Counted from the stretch's first letter, positions 41,855-53,028 are shown. The stretch: 58,386 bases of DNA from UBA6489 sp942490775 (GCA_942490775.1 CALNYL010000007.1:1-58386); one strand, 5' to 3'. Notes: generated from the sequence alone by a model not told the origin. Numbers and translations are program-made.

Positions 41855-42472
41855 CGACTATGGGTTGAAAACCCATAGGTTTGGAAAAGGGCTGAAAGCC
41901 CTCTAAAGGTTTCTTAATACAAACCTCTATTCCAAAATAAAATTATTCTCAGTATCAAAATTTGAGGGGGTTCTGTGATGCTCTAAATAATTATTTATCA
42001 AATCTTCCGAAACAACTCAAGTACTCCAAGCTCAATATCATACTCACCACATTCATCATCACCAATACCTCTTTTTCAATATTGGATATTCTTGTCTTAA
42101 TTTCCTCGATGAGTATCACTTTAACCACTTTACCAAATCTGATATACTTAGTTCTGGTGAATACTCTACATGCAAATGAACATGATCTTTACTTACAACT
42201 CATTTTATTATTCTTACATCATTCGCATCACATTTCTGTCTTATCAAATTCCTTGTTCTCTTTTGTATTTCTCAGGTTAAAACTCTATACCTATATTTCG
42301 TTATGAATACTATATGAACTGTTAAGTTCGTTATACTATGACTATTTCTTCTATTCATCTTTTTTTATTACAAATATAAAACTTTTACAGTATAACCAGA
42401 TTAGAAGTTTTAGAAAGACTAAAGACCTTGGGCTGAAAGCCCATAGATTTAAACTAGCGATTTGGAATTAAA
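41855..42472 (-). mobile_element. IS200/IS605-type element, copy 1
   Basis: 618 bp, identical to copy 2 (45814-46431) except for about one base. Both ends carry subterminal hairpins (gggttgaaaaccc, gggctgaaagccc left; gggctgaaagccc right). The insertion follows a (C/T)TAAA target, and no target duplication is seen. It sits inside the KAP NTPase gene. Confidence 0.88.
41927..42358 (-). CDS. tnpA: IS200-type TnpA (Y1 HUH transposase)
   Basis: 143 codons: MNRRNSHSITNLTVHIVFIT, KYRYRVLTGEIQKRTRNLIR, VVSKDHVHLHVEYSPELSIS (the HUH metal site HVHLHV), LVKWLKGYSSRKLRQEYPIL, KKRYWGGGMWGVGYGAWSTG, VVSEDLINNYLEHH with the catalytic Tyr in this last helix. This is a complete Y1 single-strand transposase of usual length. 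There is no TnpB. Reading TGA as Gly is required, e.g. the WGGG and GVGYGAWSTG stretches. The frame is intact, so the element is probably active. Confidence 0.9.
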
Positions 42473-42931
42473 CTTAAAAATCCCAAAAACAACCAAAATC
42501 CCAAAAAGAAAAAACACAAACCTCTCTAACTTTGTGAAATGCAACAAATTCCTATAAATATTTTTTATTTGTTTCCATACTATACCCTTTCAAATTACTA
42601 ATAAAATAAAAACTAGAAATAAATTAGTAAACCAACCTTTATTCCAAAGAATAGAAATTATATTTAATATCTTTTCATAATTTAAAATAGTATAATCAAA
42701 ATATCTACTAGATAAGTCCACTAAAATAGATATTTTTGAAGGATCTAAAAAATCTTTTATTCAAAAATAAAGAAAAATCGTCAACAAAAAACCAGAGAAA
42801 AAATATCTAAGTAATTTTTTTATCTCTAACCACATCCCCTCAACTCAAAAACGAGCCACACTCTCCAACTCTGCAAAATCCTTTTTTTCCTGATAAAGTG
42901 TATTATCCATAATTTTAGCTTAAAAAATTAA

Positions 42932-42983
42932 GTTAAATCAGGGCAAATACAAGGTATTGCCCCTACAGTTGTATTTTCTAGTA
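42932..42983. repeat. REP-like element, copy 2
   Basis: gggcaaatacaaggtattgccc forms a palindrome and is followed by ctacagttgtattttctagt. It matches 28262-28305 and lies ~25 bp upstream of the KAP gene start on the minus strand. Confidence 0.6.
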
Positions 42984-43089
42984 GGAATAAATCCAATGTC
43001 GTTAAGTTAAGAACATAAGAAATATCATCATTGTTTGTTTTTTTTCATTCAAATATTGATGGGTTGTTGTTTTCCATGATTTTAATGAT

Positions 43090-45433
43090 TTATAAACTTT
43101 CACTATAAGGTAAACTTTTTATAAAATCTTCCATAAATTGCCAATCTGGTTGTCAGTTTTTAAAAGGAAGTTTGATTTTAGTTTTTTTGATTCTTCCTTG
43201 ATTAAATTTTCTTCAATAACTATATCTAAATTGCTCCAAATTTATTATTGTTTGCAAGAATAAAGCTATATAAGTGTTCATTTCAAATTTTGGTATAAGT
43301 TTTTCGACATGATCACTTGCTGAAAAATTTTCTGCTTGATATGAACAGTATCACTTTACAGCAGAATCAACTGTTAATATATTTCATTTGTCAGTAAAAT
43401 AATCATAAAAATTATCTACTCAATTATTTATAGCTTGTGTTGTTACATAAGGATATTTTCAAATTCAATATTCTTCTAATTCTCTTTTTGGTGTTGTTTT
43501 ACTTCAAGTAACCTCAAAAATATCTTCTACTTTCAAGGTTTTCCAATTACTCTTTTCTAGCTCAATTTTCTTTTTAAATAAACTATTTTTTGAAGCAATA
43601 TCACTTAAATCATTATAAAATTTATATTTAGTATAATCTTTTAATGTTTGTATAAATTGAGAATTATTTAATTTACTATAATCAGTTTCTAAATATGCTT
43701 CTACAAGCCGCTCATCATTTCAATCTATTGATTGTAAAATGGAAAATCAAGAAATTTCTTTATTGTTATAATAAGAATCTAACCAAAGACTTTTTATCTT
43801 ATTTTCATATTCTCATCTAAAATCTATTCTTCATTTATTTCTTACTTTTTCAAATCAGTCATTTTTCCAATATCAAAACCAAGATTTTTTATTTTTATTA
43901 TGAGGTTTATGAGCTTCAAAAACAACAATACAAGTTACCGTATTTGTTGGATAAAATAACTCATCAGGCATACTTACAACTGCTTTTAAAGTATGATATT
44001 TTAAAAGCTCTATTTTTAAATCATTGTTTGTTTTATTTGCCATAACTGTTGATTGAGGAATTATAGCAACACCTATTCATCAAATTACTAAACTATCAAG
44101 CATTTTCTTGACAAAATAAAGTTCCATTTCTCACTCTTTCTTCTGCGAATACGGAGGATTTATAAGCCCTACATTACATCAAAACTTTTGTAATTCTTCT
44201 GTTTTTATATCAAAAACATTTGATTGAAACATATTTGTTTTTCAATCTCATCTGATAATCATATTTGCAACAGCTAGAGCAAACATATTAGTTTGAGTTT
44301 CTACTCCTACTAAACTGTTTTTATAGATGTAATCAATTTCTGCAACAGTTGGATCATTTTCTATCATTCTTTTCATTGCTGAAATCAAAAATCATCAAGT
44401 TCAAGTACAAATATCAAGTACCTTTGAATTTTTATTTACTTCTGCTAAATCACAAAATAATTCTGTAATGTGAGTAGGTGTTAAAACTATTCAAAGTCAT
44501 TTTCAATCTCAACCTGTATATCTCAAAAATTCACTATAAAATTTTCAAATAATATCTATATTATTTACTTTTTTTACAAAAGGATAAACTTTTGATTGAA
44601 TATCTACTAAAAATTTATGTAGTGAATTATTATTATGACTTGGATTTATATGATCAATTTCTCAAGAAGTTAAATATGTTTGAGTTTTTATAAATGAAAA
44701 TTCTCCTATTAAGGTTTCTATTTTTGATTTTAAGATTCAAGATTTTTCAAGAGATTCTTGTATTGACTCTATAATTCTATTTGCTAATTTTTTTGGATTT
44801 TGGATTGTCGGTATTTCTCTTACAAAATCATCATTATCTAAAGCTAAAAGTAAAGCTGCAACAAGTAACGGTTTTTCTGCTTCTTTTAATTTTACTTCGT
44901 CTCTCATTTGATCATGAAGTTTTTTTGCATATTGCATAAGTTCATCTTCTGTCAACAATACTTTATCTTTTGCATGAAAAATATCATAATAATCTTCGTA
45001 TTTTTGAAGTTCAAAAAATTTTCTAAATAAGTATCTTTTATCTTCTTTATTCCATTGAAAAGTTGAAATTCTGTTATCTTTATTATCTCCACTAACTCAA
45101 ATAGCAATTATATGAAAATTAGCTTTCAAAAAACTTGCATAATGTAAAACTCAATCAACAGCATAATCTTTTGGTTTGTCTTTTTTTTCGCTTTCATGAA
45201 ATTTAGTATTTGCTTTACATTCAACAACTATCAAAACATCACTATTTTTTGATCTGATTATAAATTCAGGATATCAAGCTCAATTTCAAGATTTTGAGGC
45301 TTTTGATAAAAGGTTTGTGATAATTTTATTATCACTTTTTTTGCTCTTCTACTATTATGTTTTCATCATCAAAATAACCTAATTCTCTAAGTTTTTCTCT
45401 GACAATAATTTCGGTTTTTCTTTCGTTGACCAT
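43090..45433 (-). CDS. Type IIG restriction-modification enzyme (nuclease-methylase-specificity), one frameshift
   Basis: From the ATG at 45433 (MVNERKTEIIVREKLRELGY). An A-run slip near 45345 follows. The N-terminal PD-(D/E)xK nuclease reads GYPEFIIRSKNSDVLIVVEC-KAN. A helical linker precedes the gamma-type N6-adenine methylase: FLRYTGGDGKGLGIVLTPTH, VLDICTGTGGFLISAMKRM (SAM motif I, ~residue 338), GLINPPYSQKKEG (NPPY, ~420). The C-terminal target-recognition part includes IFEVTGSKTTPKRELEEYGI, KYPYVTTQAINNGVDNFYDY and a FRYSYGRKFNQGRIKKTKI end, as in HsdS-like half-domains. Cutting, methylation and specificity on one chain define type IIG. It ends ESL-stop. The single slip is probably a read error. 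Confidence 0.82.
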
Positions 45434-45556
45434 AATAATAAAATTAGAAATAAAAACTAAACTGAATATAACTATTTAAATCATTTTTGCAATAAATATA
45501 ATTATAAGTATTATAGCTAATATATAAAAATCAAGTTATTTTTAATTAAATCTCTC

Positions 45557-45685
45557 CTACAAACTCCCCCTCATCTCCTCAAACCCACCCCTAATCTTCT
45601 CACTCTCCTTCTTTAAAAACTTATTCTCCACAATTGCATATTTTTTCTCTTTAACTTTTTCTACTATAGGAGTCCTAGAAATAAA
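45557..45685 (-). pseudogene. Orphan jetC 3'-end, allele 2
   Basis: The minus-strand translation is SRTPIVEKVKEKKYAIVENK, FLKKESEKIRGGFEEMRGSL-stop. It is in frame and colinear with the JetC C-terminus (SRTPIVEKIKEKKEAVVENK, FLKRESEKIRGGLEEMRRSL). The match ends abruptly at the triplet series ggagtcctagaaata, the same place as in allele 3. The surrounding DNA is unrelated. Confidence 0.75.
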
Positions 45686-45813
45686 AAGCTATTTTTAAGG
45701 AAATTTTTTAAAAAGTTATATCTAGAAAAAATCTAAACAGCTATAAAAGAATATGTTTCTAATATTGGCTTGAATCATAAAGAAAGTGCTATATTAACTG
45801 AAGGCAAATTAAA

Positions 45814-46431
45814 CGACTATGGGTTGAAAACCCATAGGTTTGGAAAAGGGCTGAAAGCCCTCTAAAGGTTTCTTAATACAAACCTCTATTCCAAAATAAA
45901 ATTATTCTCAGTATCAAAATTTGAGGGGGTTCTGTGATGCTCTAAATAATTATTTATCAAATCTTCCGAAACAACTCAAGTACTCCAAGCTCAATATCAT
46001 ACTCACCACATTCATCATCACCAATACCTCTTTTTCAATATTGGATATTCTTGTCTTAATTTCCTCGATGAGTATCACTTTAACCACTTTACCAAATCTG
46101 ATATACTTAGTTCTGGTGAATACTCTACATGCAAATGAACATGATCTTTACTTACAACTCATTTTATTATTCTTACATCATTCGCATCACATTTCTGTCT
46201 TATCAAATCCCTTGTTCTCTTTTGTATTTCTCAGGTTAAAACTCTATACCTATATTTCGTTATGAATACTATATGAACTGTTAAGTTCGTTATACTATGA
46301 CTATTTCTTCTATTCATCTTTTTTTATTACAAATATAAAACTTTTACAGTATAACCAGATTAGAAGTTTTAGAAAGACTAAAGACCTTGGGCTGAAAGCC
46401 CATAGATTTAAACTAGCGATTTGGAATTAAA
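45814..46431 (-). mobile_element. IS200/IS605-type element, copy 2
   Basis: Same 618 bp as copy 1 with a single t-to-c difference noted (caaattcc versus caaatccc). It is inserted after a TTAAA target in the TPR fragment, in the same orientation as copy 1. Near identity means recent transposition. Confidence 0.88.
45886..46317 (-). CDS. tnpA: IS200-type TnpA (Y1 HUH transposase), copy 2
   Basis: 143 codons with the same motifs as the first copy (HVHLHV metal site, KKRYWGGGMWGVGYGAWSTG). The one nucleotide difference, near 46208, changes one codon in the N-terminal part (the rc of caaatccc versus caaattcc). The open frame and intact ends make it a likely autonomous element. Confidence 0.9.
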
Positions 46432-46619
46432 ATATAAAAAAGCTCTTATTGAATACGAAAAAGCTTTAAAATTAGATCCAGAAAATAAAGAATATGAAAA
46501 TAAGGTTAATTCTATGAAAATTAAGATATCAATAGAAAGAGAAAAAACAATATAATAGTTTCTAAATTTGATTCAAGATTTATTCTAGAAATAAAATTCA
46601 CTTTAAAGTAAATTTTTTC

Positions 46620-46644
46620 AAAAGGTCACAAATTGTGACCTTTT
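46620..46644. terminator. Hairpin beside jetC 3'-end allele 3
   Basis: aaaaggtcacaa and ttgtgacctttt pair around a minimal loop. A near-identical hairpin follows the full jetC gene at 47663-47687, so the terminator was copied together with the 3' end. Confidence 0.75.
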
Positions 46645-46652
46645 GTTTTCCC

Positions 46653-46780
46653 CTACAAACTCCCCCTCATCTCCTCAAACCCACCCCTAATCTTCTCACT
46701 CTCCCTCTTTAAAAACTTATTCTCCACAACTGCTTCCTTTTTTCTTTAATTTTTCCCACAATAGGAGTCCTAGAAATAAA
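46653..46780 (-). pseudogene. Orphan jetC 3'-end, allele 3
   Basis: Strong nucleotide match to the last ~125 bp of jetC and to allele 2, including ataggagtcctagaaata, where it diverges. A slip breaks the reading frame after SRTPIVGKIKEK. The terminator hairpin is retained. Its upstream edge touches the stop of the BRO/DinD gene at 46784. Confidence 0.7.
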
Positions 46781-46783
46781 AAC

Positions 46784-47611
46784 CTAATTCAAACTCTTCT
46801 TCTCTGAACTCTTTAAAAAATTATCATCACTTATTACACTTTTTCAAGTTTTTGACTCAAGCTCTTTTCTGGCATTTTTTGCTATCTTTCATCATTTTTG
46901 TGCAGGAATCTTATTTTCCTCTAATCACTTAGTTTCCATATTTTCAGCTATTTGTCTTGTAGATAATTCTGCTAAAGCAGTAGAAATAAGCTCTGCCTCT
47001 GTCATATGGTCTCTCAAATTTTGAGACCTAAGGGTTTTTAGTTTTTTATGTTCTTTAACAGACAATCAAGACCATTCACTATGAATTATATTTGTAAGAA
47101 TAGCAAATTCATTTCATTTTTCCACTCAATTTTCAGACCAATAATCAGTTAGTTTATTTTTAGTTTCTTGTCATGACATTCTTTGAGTTATCCATTTTTC
47201 ACTCCTTCATGCTTTTAACCAGTTTACTCTTGCTCTATCTATAGATTTTTCTGGGTCTATTGTTTCTTGAATTCTCTCATATCAAACCTGAGCAAGCCAT
47301 TTTTTTAAAGGCTCTGCTTTTGGTGATGGAATAGATTGAATTATTCTTAAACAAGTTTTTGTATTAGCACAGTCTGTAACTCTATTCTTACCATCTGCAG
47401 CCAATAATTTGAAGTGTCCGATTTTTTCGGACACTTCTGTATATCATTCATTTATAAGCTTTCTTTTTAAATCAGACCAATACTTTCTAGCCTCTCTTCA
47501 AGATATATTTAATAAATCTATAATATCTATAATAGAAAACCACCATTCATCATTATTAAGAGTTCTTCTAATTTTCTTTCATTCAAACATTGATAAGTCA
47601 TTATTTTCCAT
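46784..47611 (-). CDS. BRO-N / DinD-like protein
   Basis: An intact 275-codon frame. MENNDLSMFEGKKIRRTLNN, DEWWFSIIDIIDLLNISGRE and ARKYWSDLKRKLINEGYTEV are the BRO N-terminal DNA-binding domain. Next come DGKNRVTDCANTKTCLRIIQ, SIPSPKAEPLKKWLAQVGYE, RIQETIDPEKSIDRARVNWL, QETKNKLTDYWSENGVEKGN, EFAILTNIIHSEWSGLSVKE and a KNARKELESKTGKSVIS tail. This is the DinD/BRO-type protein often found in phage and mobile loci. It is bounded on both sides by copies of the jetC 3' end plus its hairpin terminator, i.e. it is one discrete inserted cassette. Confidence 0.8.
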
Positions 47612-47662
47612 AATTTGAAAACTTTTAAAAAATATTTTTCCTATATCAAAACCACCACTTTC

Positions 47663-47687
47663 AAAAGGTCACAATTTGTGACCTTTT
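47663..47687 (-). terminator. Terminator of jetC
   Basis: aaaaggtcacaa and ttgtgacctttt form a perfect 12 bp stem just past the jetC stop. Confidence 0.8.
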
Positions 47688-47694
47688 CTTTTCC

Positions 47695-50600
47695 CTACAA
47701 ACTCCTCCTCATCTCCTCCAACCCACCTCTAATCTTCTCACTCTCCCTCTTCAAAAACTTATTCTCCACAACTGCTTCCTTCTTCTCTTTTATCTTCTCC
47801 ACAATAGGAGTCCTAGAAATAATATCTATCTTATTTTTAAACGACTTCTGACCAGAATTATTAGAAATAAAATAAATAGTTTCAACATAATCCTCTAGCA
47901 CATTTATCGTATTAGTAGGAGTAATAATAAACAACTGCAACTCAAGCCTTTTAAATAAATCAAGCACATACCTAGAATTATCAATATCAAGTTTAGCAAA
48001 CACTTCATCAATAACAACAAGCCTAAAAGATTTTGAAAATTTAGAATTTAGCAGATTCACATTTTCCTCTTTTATACCATACTGATACATCAAAGCAGCT
48101 GATAATACTCAGTAGGCAAGTTTTATTGTTTGCCCCCCAGACTTTCAGCTACTTGACTCATATACATCCTTCACAAGTCCTGTAGAAATAAACTTTTCCT
48201 TTATACTAAACAAAAACCAATTCCTCACATCAATCACATTATCCCTCCACTTTTCTTGATCCTTATTTATTAACTTCTCCATCAAAGACTTTATATTCTC
48301 AAAAGCCCTCATCTTATCATCCATATCAAGCTCCCTCTTATTTAGAACCTTTTCTCTAAACTCCCTTTTAAAATCCTCTATCCCATCAACCTTCTTTTTA
48401 TTCTCCTTCGTAGCAATCTCTATAAAAGTATCCTTTGAATAAGGCACAGTCTCCAAAGTTTTATTAATCTGACCAATCTTTTCCTTTACATAAGTTTCCT
48501 CATTTTCCAAACTCATATAAAAATCATTCAACCTAATAAACAAAGTCTCCCTAAACTCCTTTTCAAACTTTTCTCTATATTTATAAAGCTGCTCATCATT
48601 TATTTTATGAAACTCCTTTTCTAAATAATCCCTAAAATCCTCTACCGAAATATTTGACGACAACTCAAGTTTTTCTCAATCAGTCATCTTATATTCTCTA
48701 TAAGAACTAGCAAATCAGTTCATTTTATTCACCAAAGCTTGAATTAACTCATTAATCTTATCTTTCTTTCTTCTAAGCATTCAATTTTTATCCTCTCTAA
48801 AACTATTAATCTCCTGAAGAGAACTAGCCTTAAATCAGTATTTAGAATTATGATATTGTTTTTATATTATTCAAATATCTATTTTTTACAAAGTACTTTC
48901 TATACTTTGTTTTTTTAGTTCTAACTTTTTTATATCATTTTCCAAAACTCAAATCTCTTTAGAAATAATATCATTCTTCTTCTTTGTTTTTCCACCTACT
49001 CCTTTAAAACTTTCAATTTCTCACTATACTTCTTTATATCAGTATTTGAATTTTCTAGTTCCACAATCTCCTCCTGTATATTTTTCACAGTTTCAGATAC
49101 CAAAAAATAATCTATTTCCGAAAATACCTTTATACTCTCAAGCTGTATCAAAACCCTAGAAATAGTTTCAAAATCCTTTTCAGCCTTTTCAAGTTTAGAA
49201 ATTTTATTTTCAATCTTCTCTAACTTCTTTTCTAAATTTTTCTCTTCTTTCTCCAGCTCTAAAATCTTATTTATATTATTCCAACCCAAAATATAATTCC
49301 TAGAACTAAAAACTCTATCATCCTTCAAATACACATTTCTATTTTTTATAAGCCCCGAAATAGTTAAAACCTTTGGACTTTTATAATATTCACTATCCTC
49401 AGTACTCTCCAAACACACAAAATCAAATCTTCTATTTATAGAAGACCTTATCCAATTCTCAAATTTTGAATTATGCTTAATCTCAATTTTTGAAATAACA
49501 AGATTATCCTGCTCACCAGAATTAAACACATCCACATCAAGAGGAATTTTATTATATTTTAACTTATTCTTAAGATTATTTTTATTTACAAAATTATTCA
49601 CCCTCTCAAGCAAATTCTCAGGAACCAACATCTCCTGTCAAAAAGAATGCAAAAGCTTTTCAATAGCCATCTCCCAAGGTTTCTCATCCTCCTTTACTTT
49701 TATAAGCTCACAAACAAAAAAATCTCAGACTCATCTATATCCAAATTTTTACAAATAATCTGTCTAATATCCGAAAGTCTCTTAGGTAATAAATTCGCTC
49801 TATTCTTAAAATACAAAAGCTCATTTACCGTCTCCTCCAAATCTACAGAAATATCTTTTTTCTTTCACAGACTCTCTACTATTTTCTCCTTATTCTCCTG
49901 CTTTTCCTTTTTTAAATTCACTCTCTTATCCTCTATCAGCTCACTATTTTCTTTAAAAATATTATTTCTCTCTTCTGGTTTTAAATTCTCCAAAGAAGAC
50001 TTTATTCACAAAACCTTCAAATAATCTCTATACTTACCAAAATTATTCTCTCTTATATTTTTATCTTTTCTATTCTGCTCAAGAGAATCCTGCAACTGCC
50101 TAAGCCTCTTTGAAAACTCTGAATTCTCTATAAGATTCTCTATCTCCCTCTACTCTCTCGCTATCTCTAAAATATGATTCTTAATCTCCTCAAACTCTAT
50201 ATTACCAACCTCCAAAGACTGATTTTTATCTCACAAAATCTTTACTATCAAATTCTTCTCTATCTCATCAGAATAATAATTTATATTCTCCTCAAAAAAC
50301 AAAATCTTTTTCAACTCACCATTTTTTCGCCTCATAATTCTTCTTATGCTCTACAAATGGAGATAAGATTTTTAACTTCTCCTCCCTAAAATTATCTTCT
50401 CATAAATATCCTTCCTCCAAATATAATTCTTCTCCACCTCTAAAAACTCACTAAGAATATCAGGATTATTCTCTAACATATTCTCCTAAAAAAACTATTC
50501 AAATCCTTAATCTCTTTCAAAGAAACCACCTTATTAAAAAGCTCTATAGCATTGCTCCTAAGACCAAAAACTCTTGAAAAATCCTCTTTATACTCTAAAA

Positions 50601-51168
50601 ACTTATCATAAATTCTTGTATCAGTTTTAGTCTTCAAAAAAAAGCCTAAGTTTTGAAATAGGAGAAGACAAATCAGGCTTATTCAAAATATTCACAAAAT
50701 CATTTTTTATAAAAAGCTCCTGCTCCGAAACTACTAAAAAATTTATCAACAGTGCACCAGATTGAGTAAGTCTAAAAAAGTAGCTAAAGTAAGTTCTTTT
50801 CAGTTTCATTCATCTCCACAAATATCATAAAATAACAGAATATGGGGAAATTCAATCTTTATCTCATCTCAAAAATGAAACCTTTGTTTCACAATCATCA
50901 GTTTCTTCATTTTTATAAGCTCATCTTATATATGTAGCCTCCGACCCTAGATTTCTTTTTACTTCACTCTGTAGCAGATAAATTATATTTTCTTTTTATA
51001 GTTGGCACTATTAGGCTAATCCAAAGCATCTACCACTGTGGATTTTCAGCTTCAATTATCGCCAGAGACAACGGTTACATCATCGTTTAGATAAAAAGTT
51101 TCTACTTCTCAGTCAAAGGTTCACCAGTTTAGAAGTTCAAACTTTTTTAGGTAAAATCAGTTTTTCAT
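47695..51168 (-). pseudogene. jetC: Wadjet SMC-like ATPase JetC, several frameshifts
   Basis: From the ATG at 51168: MKNGFYLKKFELLNWGTFDG, EVETFYLNDDVTVVSGDNGS-GKSTVVDALD, the Walker A of JetC, with the 'NWGTFDG' start typical of the family. Long coiled-coil regions follow (KILELEKEEKNLEKKLEKIE; DFRDYLEKEFHKINDEQLYK). The signature GGQTIKLAY near residue 1010, Walker B RLVVIDEVFAKLD near 1055 and the tail RRSL-stop complete it. Slips occur near 51015, 50480, 50330-50380, 49700-49730 and 48890. A type-I Wadjet JetC is ~1100-1150 aa, and ~1157 codons fit. It is the ATP-driven loop-extrusion motor of the complex. Its 3' end has three relatives downstream that bracket unrelated cargo. Confidence 0.82.
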
Positions 51169-51198
51169 AATTTTTATTTTAAGTGGTTAAATGTATAG

Positions 51199-51235
<37 letters not shown>

Positions 51236-51343
51236 TGTGTAAACACATTGTACAATAGGATATATACATCCTATGTATAGAAAAAAATAGTAAAAGTAGT
51301 ATACTAAACTTAGAAAACTTTAGTTAACATAATACTTTTACTA

Positions 51344-52330
51344 TGAGAATATAATATATCCAAACAAAGGGAAAACACAAAGGTCATTTTAAGAGAAATA
51401 ATGACAAAAGATTATAAACAATGTTGAAATTCAGTAACTAGTAGCTAGAAAATACGAAATTACAGCCAATACAGTGCTAAAACGACACCACTGAAAATCT
51501 AGAAAATAAAAGCTCCTCCAAAAATACCTTCAAGTAAATACGAATTACCTGATTTATGTCTAATATATTGGCTTTATGAAAAGAATAATTTAAAATGAGA
51601 TGAAATATTGGATTATTTTGAAGAAAATAATCTAAATATGAAAAGATCCTCAATCTAGTACTATCTAAAAGTTTGGGACTTAACAAAAGAGAAGAAAGGA
51701 AGCGAAAAAAGAATTAATCAACAATTTAAAGATTATGAACCATGATTTCTGCATGTAGATATAACATATTGACCAAATTAAATGGAAAAATAGTATATAT
51801 TTGTAGGTATAGATGGAGCAACAAGACTAATTTACATTGAGATTCATGATAACAAAAGAGCAAAAACAGCATCAAAATTTCTAGAAAAAGCCATAGAATT
51901 TTTTCCATTTTATATAACAAAGGTTTTAACAGATAATGGCAAAGAATTTACATTAAATAATCATAAATGAAATTCAGAATGTGATTTAGTTTGAGCTTTG
52001 ATAAAATATGTAATTTAAACAAGATAGAATATAGAACAACAAGACCATATACACCACAAACAAATTGAATGGTAGAGAAATCAAATGATACAATTAAATC
52101 AAATACCCTAAAAATAAAATCATATGAGACTCTGAAGAAATGACTAAAGATTTACTTAGTTTTTATGGTGTATTACAACCTAAATCGTAGACACAGTAGT
52201 TTAAGAAGAGAGTTATGAGTTAAAACCCCATATAATGCATTAGAATACTGGTATGAAAGATTCTAGTATATTTAAAGAAGATTTATTTGATTTCAAAGAA
52301 AAATTACTTAAAATTAAGAAGAATTTATAG
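51344..52330 (+). pseudogene. IS481-like transposase, frameshifted
   Basis: About 95% the same DNA as the 24466 copy over the 5' half, but with an early slip (atgagaatataa) and several later ones. The 3' half, missing in the other copy, shows IEIHDNKRAKTASKFLEKAI, TKVLTDNGKEFTLNNH (second Asp), EYRTTRPYTPQTNGMVEKSN (Glu in MVEKSN) and YNLNRRHSSLRRELGVKTPY, the IS481 C-terminal signature. The catalytic residues are all present, but the reading frame is broken in at least five places. Confidence 0.8.
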
Positions 52331-52714
52331 AAAAATAAGTACACAATTGATACTTTTTGATTGAGAAAGTGCAGCCCCCCCCCCCACCATAAAATCTCTA
52401 TTTTTTATAAATTATTTTGAAAAGATACAATAGAAAAGGGCAAACGGATAGAACTTTCTTTTTGCATATCGTTGTTTGCCCTTGGTAAACAAATATTTTC
52501 AAAATAATTTGTCAAAAATTGATTTTATGTATACAGTATCTCTTTTACTAATTTTCATTGTACAATGTCTTTGGACTTAACAACTTTTTTATAACTTTTA
52601 TGATTTCTTTAGCTAATTCTTTTTTTATCTAAAGGATATTGATATATATAAAATTAACAATAGAGTCTTTTATTTCTTGGTTTCCAATATAATTTTTAGA
52701 CATAAAATAATAAT

Positions 52715-53028
52715 TTAAAAATTAACTATAGAATTTTTTATTTCTTGATCTTCTATATAATTTTTACAAAAAATTTTAAAATCCTTTGGATATTTTTCTT
52801 CTATATATTTTGCCAATTTTTCAAAATCTTCTTTCATATCAGGGTTATTATTATAATTATCTTCTACTATTTTTTTTACTTTTTCAGAATCTTTTTCTCC
52901 TTTTACTTTATTTAAAAAAATCTTTCATTTTTTTCTGAAACAACAGTTTCAAGAGCTTTTATAGAAAGGTTGTCTATTCCTCAACAGATGTAAGTACCAA
53001 TAATAGGTACAAGAATATTAATATCCAT
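52715..53028 (-). pseudogene. Small unrecognised protein, one frameshift
   Basis: MDINILVPIIGTYICGGIDN, LSIKALETVVSEKNE, a slip near 52920, then LNKVKGEKDSEKVKKIVEDN, NPDMKEDFEKLAKYIEEKYP, NYIEDQEIKNSIVNF-stop. About 104 residues, with an N-terminal hydrophobic start and an acidic helical rest. Effector-associated adaptor domains have a similar look, but no claim is made. It lies between the IS481 element and yraN. Confidence 0.4.

Larger units (their letters stand above)
39167..42910 (-). pseudogene. KAP-family P-loop NTPase, interrupted by IS200
   Basis: From the ATG at 42910 (MDNTLYQEKKDFAELESVAR) to ELNSKYVF-stop. Removing the 618 bp IS200 copy at 41855-42472 restores one frame of 1041 codons (GIFKF joined to SEYAGSGLSLDK). 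The N-terminal half holds many membrane helices (FFSGFLLTIFLYFG; YYLTFFVTGILCSYVIFLRF; LLGISIVLGVGGIGGVLAIG). Walker A is NAVWGSGKTSFIK near residue 567. WINYNPWNFENSQNLLKDFF is the KAP 'NPW' element, Walker B is IVITLDDIDRMEPEEI and the C-terminal TPRDIKELSNNIVE is typical. KAP ATPases are membrane-associated and recur in defence clusters. Neighbours are a toxin-antitoxin pair and a type IIG enzyme. The insertion should abolish the product. Confidence 0.78.
45736..46555 (+). pseudogene. TPR-repeat protein fragment split by IS200
   Basis: Left of the element the frame reads AIKEYVSNIGLNHKESAILT, EGK. Right of it: KKALIEYEKALKLDPENKEY, ENKVNSMKIKISIEREKTI-stop. Removing the 618 bp element rejoins them in frame (EGKLKYKKALIEYEKAL). 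ALIEYEKALKLDPENKEY is a canonical TPR motif. The 5' part is cut off by a stop near 45727 and by the jetC 3'-end remnant, so the gene was already partial before the IS200 insertion, or its start is elsewhere. Confidence 0.65.

Noticed and set aside
41962..42306. 114-residue plus-strand ORF, repeated at 45921-46265
   Set aside because: It is the antisense of IS200 tnpA, whose minus-strand frame has the HUH motif and full family similarity.
49647..50389. Plus-strand hydrophobic ORFs
   Set aside because: They are antisense to the coiled-coil region of jetC; Lys/Glu-rich coding gives Phe/Leu/Ser-rich shadows.
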